DNA of 64,000 nucleotides from Piper betle (Eukaryota; Streptophyta; Magnoliopsida; Piperales; Piperaceae): positions 124,001 to 188,000 of the forward strand of contig JAURVB010003522.1 of the NCBI GenBank assembly GCA_033002965.1, written 5' to 3'. A model generated the notes under the pieces. That model was not told the DNA's origin and did no database searches. It saw nothing but the letters and a program-made list of their open reading frames with translations. How positions within the stretch are numbered: position 1 is the first letter of the stretch; the number at the start of each line of letters is the position of its first letter. The position numbers and the translations under genes were made by a program. Positions 1 to 11,286 of this stretch are shown here, in pieces.

Positions 1-1302
1 TATTCAATTAAGATAAAAGAAATTAAGATTATCCCACGTTTTCGATGTCAATCGGGATGATCGGATTTGTTTCCGAGTCTATTTGTGCACCTGTGGTCCA
101 TAGACTGCCAATTTGCCAAATATTTGTTTCCGAGTCTATTGGTGCACCTGTGATCCATAGACTTCCAATCTGCCAATTACTTTTAAGGAATGAATTTTTT
201 CTTTTCTGAGCGTTTGGAAGGAATCATTTGATTCTAGCAGTTTTTCATACGAGGCGAGGCATATATGATCCCTACATAAGCAGACTGCAAAATTAAGTGG
301 CATGTAGAGCATTAGATTTTTGTAAGGATTTTAATGCCCAATAATCAAATCGACGGGAAACTTTTTGGGTGTTTTTCCAACTTCAATGAGCTCTTTCCAA
401 CCCTTTTGGCCAATAGCAAGCGACTCAATCGTCCTTAAAATTTTTGGTCTTTATTATTGCACTAATAGCTTATAAAAGTACCTTGACGTCAAGCTGACAT
501 AAATGCACGATGACGAGCGTTAATATATTCAATTGTTTTTAGTAATTAATATATTTTTTAGTTATATTAGAAATGTCTAATATAAAGTTTTAGGTTCACT
601 AATATAAAAGTCTTATAAGAAATTATAGTCAATATTTATTTGGATTCTAATTTATATCATATTTAAATATTTCTTATACAAATTAGAACTTTAGTTATTT
701 TTCTAATTCAAGTAGGATTATTATTTATTCTTAATAAATATAAATATTGTAGACTATTTGCCATAATCCATGGTTATCAAATATAAGAATTTTTTTAACG
801 TGTGTTATATTTTTGCTTTATGCTACCGTTTGCTCATATTTTTTGTAATTTTATTTTTCAACACTTAAGTAACAATGTCATGAATTAGTGGATCATCATT
901 TTGGTCAATCATCATCTTGAGACCGGTTATTTTGACCGGGTATGAAATACCAATTTTTTTAAAATATTAATTTAACTAAATTTAAAAAGTAATATATTTT
1001 AATATTTTTTATTCTTTGACTCAACTAAATTATAAAACCTGTCAACAAAAAATTTTCAACTCAATCACTATCATTTTTTTTAATTTGTTAGGGGTTTGTG
1101 AAATTATGAATTTAATTTATATTATTTAAATAAATTAACAATATAAATAGTATTTCACTTTAAATAAAATTATATTTGTTGTTGAGTTTTAAGTGTAAAA
1201 TCTAATACGAATCTCTTCATCTTTTATATTAAGTCTGAGTTAGATTTACTTTTGCTCTCTATCGCAACATACCATTACTCACATGTAACGGCTAAATTGC
1301 AG
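1..1302. other. AT-rich non-coding DNA before the GT47 exon
   Basis: No coding exon is visible on either strand. The end of the stretch (about 1245-1302) has a pyrimidine-rich tract and ends in ttgcag, a good splice acceptor for the exon that follows. It may therefore be the 3' part of an intron longer than 1.3 kb, or DNA that replaced the upstream exons of a broken gene. The sequence alone does not decide this. Confidence 0.6.
65..178. repeat. Two tandem copies of a 57-bp unit
   Basis: Units at 65-121 and 122-178 both begin atttgtttccgagtctatt and continue through gtgcacctgtg, differing at only a few positions. No function is suggested. Confidence 0.85.
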
Positions 1303-1968
1303 GCCCCAAGCGTAACCATGGCCAACCCGGAGCTGTACAAGAACTTCATCAGAGTACTCTGCAACGCGAACACCTCGGAGGGCTTTCGTCCTGAGCGCGA
1401 CGTTGCCATGCCGGAAATCTACCTCCACTTCGGTCGCCTTTCCCAGCTCGGCGGCGGCGTCCCGCCCTCCAAGAAATCGATCCTCGCCTTCTTCTCCGGC
1501 GGCGACCACGGCCACATCCGAAAGATTTTGTTCCGGCATTGGAAGGGCAAGGACAGTGACGTTCAAGTGTACCAGTACCTTCCCAAGGGCGTCAACTACA
1601 CGAGAATGATGGGCACAAGCAAGTTCTGCCTCTGCCCAAGTGGGTTTGAGGTGGCCAGCCCAAGGGTCCCCGAGGCCATCTACACCGGCTGTGTTCCCGT
1701 CATCATCTCCGACAACTACTCTCTTCCATTCGCCGACGTACTCGATTGGAGCAAGTTCACTGTTCATATTCCTGTTGAGAGGATACCAGAGATAAAGACT
1801 ATTTTGCAAGCAATTCCCATGAGGAGGTACCTCGCTCTGCATAGAAGGATCATGGCGGTTCAGAGGCACTTCGTCCTCAATAGGCCGGCTCGGAGGTACG
1901 ATGTGACCCACATGATCCTTCACTCCATTTGGTTGAGGCGGCTCAATCTTCGCCTACCCCACCAATAG
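1303..1968 (+). CDS. GT47 exostosin-family glycosyltransferase, terminal exon (partial)
   Basis: This exon encodes the C-terminal half of a plant exostosin-type (GT47) glycosyltransferase of the 'probable glycosyltransferase At5g03795' group, which are Golgi type II membrane enzymes acting on cell-wall or proteoglycan glycans. It starts after a ttgcag acceptor at 1297-1302 in phase 0, and the stop is TAG at 1966-1968. Family motifs in order are [85 protein letters not shown], then [12 protein letters not shown] and [13 protein letters not shown] at the C-terminus. The nucleotide-sugar-binding half is intact with no internal stop. The N-terminal anchor, stem and first half of the exostosin domain are missing: no upstream exon is found in 1-1302. 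The open frame continues upstream to 1252 only from a TTG in the presumed intron. Family call is confident; substrate is unknown, and it may be the end of a live gene or an orphan exon. Confidence 0.9.
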   Translation, partial: APSVTMANPELYKNFIRVLCNANTSEGFRPERDVAMPEIYLHFGRLSQLGGGVPPSKKSILAFFSGGDHGHIRKILFRHWKGKDSDVQVYQYLPKGVNYTRMMGTSKFCLCPSGFEVASPRVPEAIYTGCVPVIISDNYSLPFADVLDWSKFTVHIPVERIPEIKTILQAIPMRRYLALHRRIMAVQRHFVLNRPARRYDVTHMILHSIWLRRLNLRLPHQ

Positions 1969-3515
1969 CTAGCATTCACTTTCAATTTCGCATTGTTGTC
2001 ATGCGTTCTTTCTTTATTTTGTTGAGTTGCTGCCAGATGCAATAATTCTGCCAATTGGGTGGGATGCTACTTATATATTCGTTCTTTGTAGATAATCCAA
2101 TAAGAAGACTCGTGAGGATCATGTGGGTATATATATTCTGCGAGAGATGATTGAAGATGTGTCAAATTATTGAAGTGTGAACTGCTGAATGTGTTAAATT
2201 GTGAGTACCAATATACTTCAGGCAGGTTGTCAAACAAAAGGAAGAAAAATATTATGGCAAAAGACTCCAAAAAATCGATTTCGATTGCTTTATATTGAGT
2301 TGTTTTCCCTATATTACTAGAGAATGTTGTATATCATCCACCATTTGATATGAAAGTTATACACAATATAAAAATTAAAGGACTCGAGACAATACTCCAA
2401 CCACTTCAGGATTCTCACATCACGAGCAAACGTGATGACGTGGCTGGTCAAATATGACAATGATAGGATAATGACAAGGTGGCCAGCCTTGCTCCTTTCC
2501 ATCTTCTCCCACACGGCTACTCCCATTTCTGAGCGTCTGCGTGCTCCTTCTTTAACGTAGGGTAGCAGGTGCTACTTCTTGGGAGAGGTGGGAATGAGCA
2601 TGATATAATGGACATGATATAGTCTATTAATTACATTAAAAATAACATCTCTAATCCCATTTGTTCCCCCTCCCCACCGTCTTCGGTATTGTTCGCCATG
2701 TGGAGGCATTGTCCTTCTTACGTCTGTCGACGACGTAAGAGGCGGGTTTGACAAGAAGAGGCCAGCCGTATTGCTGGTTAGGACAATATAGCTCAAGTTC
2801 CTGCTCAATTTCACCCGCCTCTTCTCGTCTGTCCACGACGCATCCTTGCTGCCGCTTCCAGGGAACACGGGTATTATTTTAGACGTATATTATTTTCGAG
2901 AATTTCAATCAAGAAATACAGAGAAAGGGAGATAGGTGGTGGAAAATAAATTTTGTTCTGGTAATCAAACCCTGATTTTAGAAAATTTAAAAAGCATATA
3001 AAGATTTAGACATTTTACATTGATCTAAATATTTCATATTTTTATTTAATTTTAATTAATTATATTAAGATCTAATATTGGCATCAAAAGGACGTAAAGG
3101 ATATTCTAATCTAAGTTTATAAAGAATTATGATGAAAGATTTTTTCATATCTGCAAATTATGTTAATTTTTCATAATTAAAATATTATGATTTTTTTACA
3201 TGCTTGTTTTCATTGATTAAATGTGATACAATTACTTAGATCTGGTAGAATAACCATTGTTTTTTAACAAATTTTATTAGATCTATAAAGATACATGTTT
3301 AAATTGTCTAAATCTTTTCTTTTTACATGAATAAACAAGCATGTTGTTATTTTTAATTGAATTTCGTGTTCAATTATAGCATATAAGATGATTATATTTG
3401 ATAATCAATATTTGATGAATGATTAATCAATATGTCTTACTTAATTTAATTTTCGTAATTAATTTAAAGCTAATTAGTTGTTACATGTTAAGATTAATAT
3501 TTTAATTAATTATTG
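1969..3515. other. Intergenic, AT-rich, with one GC-richer patch
   Basis: The first part is the 3' flank of the GT47 exon. A GC-richer patch at about 2640-2870 is open on the minus strand for about 98 codons, but I recognise no family in it. It contains two similar short segments around gtcgacgacgtaagag and gtccacgacgcatcc. The rest is low-complexity AT-rich DNA with no recognisable gene. Confidence 0.5.
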
Positions 3516-3991
3516 ATTATGTGATAAGCATGATATTTTTTTTATTAGTTAGGGTTTCACCCAATTTGAGTTTTGCCCTATTCGGGTTAGTATCGACTTT
3601 ATTCGAATGAGATCGAGCTAGAGTAATTTTTAGACTATGAGTATAGGCCTAATTGGCCGTATGAGTATATTATAGTGGCTGAGTATACTGGTCATGTATA
3701 TGATAGTTTTAATTATGATACAATAAAATATGATTTTTATGAGTTAGCTAGGATTTTAGACCTAAATCTAGGTTGTTGCAATGTTTATTATCCGTTTGGG
3801 ATGTTCTGAGTATCTCATTTATATGTAGCATAGGAATTTCAGAGCACTGGATTGTTCACCTGTGGGCCCAGCTTGATTGAGTTCAGGGTTCAAGGCACAT
3901 TTAGCCTTCTTACCTCGATTGTTGCCTATAGAGTCACTTTTATGACCCGAGTTAATTTTGACTTTGGACGGTCTTGATCTGAGCTTTTTGT

Positions 3992-3993
<2 letters not shown>

Positions 3994-4022
<29 letters not shown>
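3994..4022. repeat. (AT)n microsatellite in family A LTR
   Basis: Pure AT dinucleotide tract. The matching place in the second LTR (about 9900-9916) also has an AT tract, but shorter, so it has changed length since the LTRs separated. Confidence 0.95.
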
Positions 4023-4025
<3 letters not shown>

Positions 4026-5412
4026 CATATACCCATAGGTGGGCCCCACTAAGTCACGAGTTGTCGAACGTCCAAATTGTGCCATGTGGCAAGATCTGAG
4101 CCGTACACTCAACCCTAGCTCTACCCATTTATTTCCAGTGATGTCCCTTGATTTTAAATGTTTTCACTATAGCGCCGCCACCACTTTGGCGCATCACCGG
4201 CGAGTCTCCGCTCAGACCGGCACCCCCATGATCGCCTCGTGGTCAGCCATCATTCTGTACCCACAATCGCCACTAGTGTTGCTGGCAACAATGTTTTCGT
4301 TATCAATTTCCAATGCCGAGTATTTTTTTGGTGCCGGCGAGCCACCTCCAGCTGATCCGACCACCCCGATAGCTTCCCCTCACAAAGATCTTCCATTTGA
4401 TACTGACACTGACCTCTGCTATGGCCGCAATCGCCGCCTATGCCATCACTACATACGGTAGCAATGCCGCCCCTTTCCTGCTGATTTTCGGCTAGCCAAT
4501 GGCCAAACTCCGCCGATGGTCACCACCAACACCTCCGCCTTGACGCCCCTTATCGATCCTGACCGGCGGTGCGCCTAACCGCGCAGCTATCAGCATTTTC
4601 TAGTGACGGGCACCGCCGCCCCTTATTGAGCCTATTTACCTATTTGCTTGTGATGGCGACCGCCGCCCACGTTCGTGTCCGCCTGGCTGTGCCTGAGTTT
4701 GCTAGTCGTGCCTAAGTCTACTAGCCATGTTCGAGTCCGTGTCCATCACTCAAAACCAGCTCAGCCAACCCAGCATTACAGTTTATTTAACCCAGACCAA
4801 GTTGGCTCGGCCCAACTCGATCAGGTTCAGCTCGATTCGATTACGTTCAACCCATTTTCGGTCATTTCTCAACCATTTTTGGTAATTCGAGAACCCCTGT
4901 TAGTTTAGATGCATATTCACATTGTTTAACATGTTTGGATGTTATGAGTATTTTTCTTTATTTATTAATTATTTTATTTATTTATTCATGATTATTCATT
5001 TCTTATTATTTATATATTTGTTGGCTATGATGAATGATTATGTAACTAATTATTATTATTGATAATGTATTTATTCATAGATATTATTTTTGTTCATGTT
5101 TATCTTATTTTATTTATTTAATTGATTGATTATTAATTATTTCTTACTCGTGTTATCATTTATACGTAATTAGGCGTATGCTCATATATTGAATATTTAT
5201 ATTAATATTCTTCATGATTAATTAATATTAGTTATTTATTTATCTATTAATTTATTTAATTTTGTTTATTTGATTATTTATATGTTTTCTAACGCGAGTA
5301 TATATGATATTTAACTAGTCGTGTATTTATATAGAATAATTATATAATTATTTTATTATTAGAATGTGATTTATATTCATATATTTATTATTTACCTATT
5401 TATTTATGAGTG

Positions 5413-5424
5413 TATTATTTATTA

Positions 5425-5455
<31 letters not shown>
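5413..5455. repeat. (ATT)n microsatellite
   Basis: Run of att/tta units inside the AT-rich part of the family A 5' LTR. Confidence 0.9.
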
Positions 5456-5456
<1 letters not shown>

Positions 5457-5725
5457 GTCTCGATTTACGTTTTGTTTGTTTAGTTGTAGGGTTTATTTTG
5501 TATTGTTTTATTTATTAGGATGTATTGATGATACAAGCATACACCACGAGCATATATCATATAGTTTTATCGGTATTTTACTTAGCATTGGGTTTCGATA
5601 TAGATTACGGAGTTTCTCGCTGTAGATGTGTTGATGCATTTGGAACTTCGACCATAGGTCCGTAGGACTCTCCCTTTTTGCTTGAGTCCCTACGTGTCTA
5701 GTTTAACCTTGTTTTAGACATAAGA

Positions 5726-5763
5726 CAACATCAGCGGTGTTCTATCGGCTCCCTCCGATGTTG
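5726..5763 (+). other. Stem-loop H1 in family A LTR
   Basis: Arm CAACATCAGCGG (5726-5737) pairs with CCTCCGATGTTG (5752-5763) at 10 of 12 positions around a 14-nt loop. The loop (tgttctatcggctc) and the 3' flank (gggctatttag) resemble those of family B, but the stem sequence is different. Confidence 0.7.
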
Positions 5764-5803
5764 GGCTATTTAGTCGTGTTTTCTACACATGTTTAATAAA
5801 ACT

Positions 5804-5823
5804 ACAAGGATGAGATCGCTTGT
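5804..5823 (+). other. Stem-loop H2 in family A LTR
   Basis: ACAAG (5804-5808) pairs with CTTGT (5819-5823) around gatgagatcg. Family B has the same loop core, gatgagatc, at the matching place but closed by CTCGAG arms. Confidence 0.55.
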
Positions 5824-6209
5824 TGGTTTTCAAACTGAAGCTCGAGAAATAAATGATACAAACCTCTTCCAAAGTCTGTTATATGAGTACGCATAGTTTT
5901 ACGGATTTCACGAATAAGAGAGTGAGCAGTATGAAGATATGTATGAATCGTACTAGTCCTCCTTCAAACCCTGAGGTAGTGTGGTGTATGAGGGTACAAT
6001 GTAATGCAACATATTTTCGAAATTTGTGGCACTAACTTAACTGTTCCTTTTGCCATTTGAGTATCGTGGCAAGTGAAATATGGAAGATGTGAGGGCATAC
6101 GCGTTGTATGTATAAATATGAACATTAGCCCTGCATGCAAGCTAAAATTTGCTTAAGTATGCTTGCTTACCGCCCAGTGTGAGACAATCTTGAAGTTTCA
6201 TAAGTTTTC

Positions 6210-6229
6210 ATGGGTAATAGAATACCCAT
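6210..6229 (+). other. Stem-loop H3 in family A LTR
   Basis: ATGGGTA (6210-6216) pairs perfectly with TACCCAT (6223-6229) around a 6-nt loop. It lies just before the segment attagttattttccg that is shared with family B. In family B the same place holds an unrelated but perfectly pairing stem (CAGGAGAG with CTCTCCTG). Confidence 0.75.
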
Positions 6230-6562
6230 TTACCAGATTGTATTAGTTATTTTCCGCACCAGTAACACTCGTTACTTATGTTTTTCATATAATATATGTA
6301 GGTCTTCTAAATCCTAAATCGACTTTGGTGGAAGGATAGATGAATGCTATACACAGTTGAGCTCAGTGCATTTGTTTCTTTTATTACTTTTACTTATATA
6401 TGATGTGTTTTTACGTGTATTTAATAATTTCTTCCATTCTCAAGACACCAAGATGGTTGTTTCGATCGAGTCTTACTAACCGACAACTTTAAACATGATT
6501 CAACTCGATCATAACATTTCTAATTCAGTTTTTAGGTGAACCAAAATTGGGTTGTTACAAAT

Positions 6563-6574
6563 TGATATCAGAGC
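6563..6574 (+). other. Primer-binding site of family A element
   Basis: tgatatcagagc starts three bases after the LTR end and differs by one base from TGGTATCAGAGC, the plant tRNA-Met primer-binding site. It fixes the element's orientation (+) and the LTR boundary. Confidence 0.85.
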
Positions 6575-9408
6575 CATGTCTTCGTCAACTGAGATGAAAG
6601 TCTTTTGTTTTGAGCCAAGTGTGTGAAGTTCTACTTAGCCAAGCCAACTGGTATTTCATTTGGTATTTCCTCTATATTTTAGATTTTTGCACTGTCAGAT
6701 CATTGTTGCATATTTCAATATTAATAGAAATTATGAGATGGATATGAGATCATGATTTTAGTAGATGCCAATATGGATCTCATTGGAATGTCATGATAAG
6801 CTCTGAGACAAACATATGGAGGAAGACATGTCAGAGACAGTAGAAGTTTCACGAAGTACATGATTAGAATCAAATCTTCAGTAGTTGGAAGTAGAACCAC
6901 CGTTTGAGTAGCACAAATGCAGTCTGTGATGCACAACTGCTATCTGTGTTGCACAACCACCGTTCATATATTGCACTATCGCTGACCGAGTGTAGTAGTT
7001 ATTGTAGAAGTAAGGGCCAAGTAGTTACCTCACCCTAGAGTAGGACAACTACTTACGGATGTTCTTAGCATTGCATAAAGACTACATGTCATAGTTTTGG
7101 AGTAGAGTAAGGTCAGAGATTAAGGACAAGATATAACTACGGTAACATCAGCCAGACAGAGTAAAGCTAGGTGTACTGGAATTATTTGGATGTGATGACG
7201 CATGATTGACTTCACCAGCCATCTTGCATACCATCGCCTTGACCTAACATCCTTGGGTCAGATGTGTATTGCAAGATAGTGTTAGTGACAGTCATCAAAT
7301 GGATGTGCATGGACAGAGTTAGAGAACATTATAGTATGATATCCAGATGGGATTACCAGAGTGGCAAATTGTTCAGTTAGCATGACAACAAATGTATGAG
7401 TTATATCCAGGGTATATAGATCATGAAGATGGTCAGATACGCTAATTAACTCATTTAGAGTTTGGCCCAGCTAGAGAGAAATGTTTAACTCGTATTAGAA
7501 TTTTGGCACAAATGATGGGTTTAGTTAGGAAGAGTCCGTTAGGGAGACAATGTTTTCTTGTGCTTCACCAACATGATTAGGTTCTTACACTGAGACATAA
7601 GATTTAGCCTTTGCGCTGAGTATAGGAGGTACCTTCGTGGTACTGTTTAGGACTTACAGTGCAGGTAGCCGATAACAAACCTGTCTGAAGGAGACAACTT
7701 CACCCAAGCTTGGGAGTGAAACAGACAGGGACTTTAGTCTGACTAGATCACCCTGATCAGTTAGAGGGACACTAGTGTATGCTCATCTTAAGTGATAGCT
7801 TTGCTTGAGAGTCTACCATGGCGGTAGTAGTTATGTGAGTTAAAATTAGTGCTACAAATCCGTAAGGGATGGCAAGTCACACACCACTGAAGAATAGACG
7901 AGACACGTGTCAAACCTCACTATGAGTCCCCATAGACTCGAGAGGAGATAGTGGTCCTTTGGGTCATTTGAACCCCATTTGTTTAGAAGTGCGTAACTAG
8001 TTCCGTATCTAGAAACACATGTCTACTGTTAGTTGATTAAACTAAAGCCACATAGGAGCCGTCTCTTAGACTCATCATTGATTGGCTATTCTATAGGCTG
8101 GCCACCTATCATGATGATCTTAGAGACACATCTATGGACCTACCCATATATATATATAGCCATCTAGTATCCTATACATAGTTTTTATTACCATGATGAC
8201 TCGCACAGTTACCTTTACACAACCACAAATAGAGTGATGTACATACTAGTAGGATTTTCTCACATCAGTGCAATCTTCCAGCATACTTGATGGGCAAACT
8301 GCGTGAGGATGAGACACCTAGTTAGAGTACTAGAGGAGTGAGACCTGTTTTCCACGAGAGATCCATTTTCTTTCCATGTGATACATAGATACCAGATAGA
8401 GTCGAGCATTTTCACTCACTCTTCAAGATATACTAGTCCTACTATTTGTTTACTAGATGCTTGAGATGAGCAGACATTGACTAGTGCATGTGCCACCGAC
8501 TAAATGCAGACTCGACAGTACCATGTAGAGTATACTTTCATACTCCTTGAGACACACTATACACGTACAGGTATTCTTGCCTTCATTCCATCATAGAGAG
8601 CCTTTTAACATTAGTTAGTGGTATTATAGATAGTTATAAGAGCCATAGCATGCATTAGAGTCATAACAACTATCTTTGTTCCATTATGGAATAGAGTGAG
8701 AATTTGACTCGAGACTGAGTTAGTTAAGACCTAGTGAGCAGTCTAGTTCCTCCTACAGGGACACTTGAGTGTTTGACTTAGACTGACAAAAATGAGCCAA
8801 ACAGTTCATTAGCATATACTTTTATTTGGTACTAGAGTCCACTGTATGCTAGCAGGACTTGGAGGGCACCTTAGTATAGCCGCAAGATCTAGAGCATAGT
8901 GCCCTAGGAGTACACAGTTCATTAGGCCGCATACCTTGCACCGATATAGTTTTTCCAGATGTAGTTTAGACTAGTACCCTATAGTACTCTAGAGTACCTG
9001 CTCCACTACCTACTACCTAGTAGACCTTTAGGGGTGAGCTTAGGTTTTTCCCCATAGTTTGTAGTGACCCTAGGAACTAGTTCAGTTAGATGATTCCAGC
9101 ATATAATGTTAGTCTAGCCATATGATTCTAGCATGTATGGTCCATCTAGCTAGTTGATTCCAGCATGTATGACATGTTTTGCCAAATAAATCGATGACGT
9201 GTAGTCCATCCAGCCAGATTATTAACGATCTAGCAAGCTTCATCAATGTTTAGAGTTTCAACTTCATGTTGGTCCATTTAGGCTTTGTGCAACTAGCTTT
9301 TGAAGGAAAACTACTAGTTTGCCAACAAGATGACATCTTCAGTAGAGTCCTCTGATCGCAGTTGATGTGAGAAATTTTGAGGACAGAATTTTTATAAGGA
9401 GGAGAGGT
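6575..9408 (+). mobile_element. Internal region of family A element, no recognisable gag-pol
   Basis: About 2.8 kb between the primer site and the second LTR. No reverse transcriptase, integrase, protease or zinc knuckle is visible in any frame, and all frames are broken by many stops. A weak protein-like stretch at about 7340-7570 cannot be assigned. With LTRs longer than the internal part, the element fits a non-autonomous LARD-type retrotransposon. The last about 480 bp (8930-9408) recur inverted at 13124-13595. Confidence 0.7.
9397..9408 (+). other. Polypurine tract of family A element
   Basis: The purine-rich run aaggaggagaggt sits immediately before the LTR start TGTAAAACCCC at 9409. 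The inverted copy has the matching ataaggtggagagat next to its own LTR start (13124 onwards, reverse strand). Confidence 0.75.
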
Positions 9409-11286
9409 TGTAAAACCCCATTTTTGGGTTAGGGATTTACCCGATTTGAATTTTGCTCTATTCAGGTCAGCATTGAGTTGGTTCAAACGAGCTCGAGCCA
9501 GACTAATTTTCAGATCATGAGTATGGGCCCAGGTGGCCTTATGAGCATGTTATAGTGGCTGAGTATGCCTGACATGCATATGATAGTTTTAGTTATGATA
9601 TAGTAGAACATGAGTTATCAGTGTATACATGAGGTATACATATGATTTTATGAGTTAGCTAGGATTTTAGGCCTAGATCTAGGTCGTTGCAGCGTTTAGT
9701 ATCCGCTTGTGATTTTCTAAGTATTTCATTTACATGCAGTATAGGAATTTTGGAGCACTGAATTATTCCCCTGTGGGCCCAGCTTGGTTGAGTTCAAGGT
9801 TTCAGGCACATTTAGCCTTCTTGCCTCGATTTGCGCCTATAGAGTCACTTTTAGGACTTGAGTTATTTTTGACTTTGGACAGTCTCGATCCAAGCTTTTC
9901 ATATATATATATATATTGCATATACTCATAGGTGGGTTCCACTAGGCCACGAGTTGTCAAATGTCCAGATTGTGCCATGTGGCAAGATCTAAGCCGTACA
10001 CTCAACCCTAGCTCCACCCATTTATTTTTAGTGATATCCCTCGATTTTGGATGTTTTCACTTTAGGGCCCCACCACTTCGGCTCGCCGTCGGCGAGTCTC
10101 CTCCTCTCCTCTGGCCATCAGACCGACACACCCATGTTCGCCTTGTGGCTGGTTATTAGTTCGCACCCACAATCTCCATTGTCGCCGCCGGCAACGACTT
10201 TTTGGTTGCCACCGCCCCCACCCTTTTGAGTCGTTTTGTGGCTCCGGTGAGCCAACTCCGGTAGATCTGACCACCCCGACCGGTTTCCCTTGCCGAGATC
10301 TTCCATTTGAGACAAACACCGACCTCCATGGTGGCCGTGATCACTGACAGCGACGTCGCTACATACGGCGGCCATGCCACCCCTTTCTGGCAACGATGCC
10401 ACCCCTTTCCGATTGTTTTCTGGCTAGCCGGTGGCCGGACTCTGTCGATCGTCAGCACCAACACCTCCACCTCGATGTTTTTTAGTGACAGGCACCGCCG
10501 CCCCTGCTCGTTTACCCGTTTGCCTGTGATCGTGACCGCGGCCCACGTTTGCGTCCGCCTGGGTGTGCTCGAGTCTGCCAGCCTTGTCCATGTCGGTGTC
10601 CATCACTCCAAACCAGCTCAGCCGACCTAGCCTAATAGTATATATAATTCAGACCAAGTTGGATCGGCCCATCTCGATTAGCTTCAACTTGATTCGGTCT
10701 GGTTCAGCCCATTTTTGGCTTTTTTTGACCATTTTTGGTAATTTGAGAACACCTATATTAGTTTATATTCATATTCACATTGTTTAACATGCTCATATGT
10801 TGTTAGTATTTTTCTTTATTTATTAATTAATTATTTATTCATGATTATGTATTTCTTATTATTTATATATTTGTTGACTATGATGAATGATTATGTAACT
10901 ACTTATTGTTATTGTTAATGTATTTATTCATAGATATTATTTTTGTACATGTTTATCTTATTTTATTTATTTAATTGATTGATCATTAGTTATTTCTTAC
11001 TTGTGTTGTTATTTATACGTAATTCTGTGTATGCTTGTATATTTAATATTTATATTAATATTCTTCATGATTAATTAATATTATTTATTTATTTATTTAT
11101 CCATTGATTTACTTAATTAGTTGTTTATTTTGTATTTAATTCTTTATATGTTTACTAACACGAGTATATATGATATTTACCCGTGCCTAGTTGTGAATTG
11201 GGTTTTGATATAGGTTTTGGAGTTCGAGCTCGCCGTAGATGTGTTGATGCGTTTGGAGCTTGGACCACGGGTCCGTATGGCTCTCT
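9409..11286 (+). mobile_element. Family A 3' LTR, truncated after about 1.88 kb
   Basis: Starts TGTAAAACCCC and follows the 5' LTR through the GC-rich block (about 10000-10690) and AT-rich block to tccgtatggctctctg. It then stops abruptly against an inverted copy of the same LTR. The last about 0.9 kb of the LTR, including stem-loops H1-H3, is missing. Confidence 0.85.

Larger units (their letters stand above)
3516..6559 (+). mobile_element. Family A LTR retrotransposon, 5' LTR (about 3.0 kb)
   Basis: It matches the LTR at 9409-11286 in the same orientation, and the one at 11287-13123 in reverse. The right end is sharp: gttgttaca at 6551-6559, followed by a tRNA-Met-type primer site. The left end has decayed: the TGTAAAACCCC start is not clean, so the start is approximate. 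Inside are a GC-rich block (about 4060-4880), a long AT-rich stretch (about 4910-5460) and three stem-loops near 5726-5763, 5804-5823 and 6210-6229. The LTR style (TGTAAAAC start, TGTTACA end) and length fit large Ty3/gypsy LTRs, but no coding region confirms that. Confidence 0.8.

Noticed and set aside
1252..1302. Upstream extension of the GT47 frame
   Set aside because: Starts at TTG and lies before a good splice acceptor; the conserved protein begins at 1303.
2572..2868. 98-codon minus-strand open frame in a GC-richer patch
   Set aside because: No recognisable family motif and an overlapping frame of similar quality; not reported as a gene.
4039..4461. Open frames in family A LTR GC-rich blocks (also about 9932-10630)
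   Set aside because: Inside LTRs, not conserved between the two copies, both strands open.
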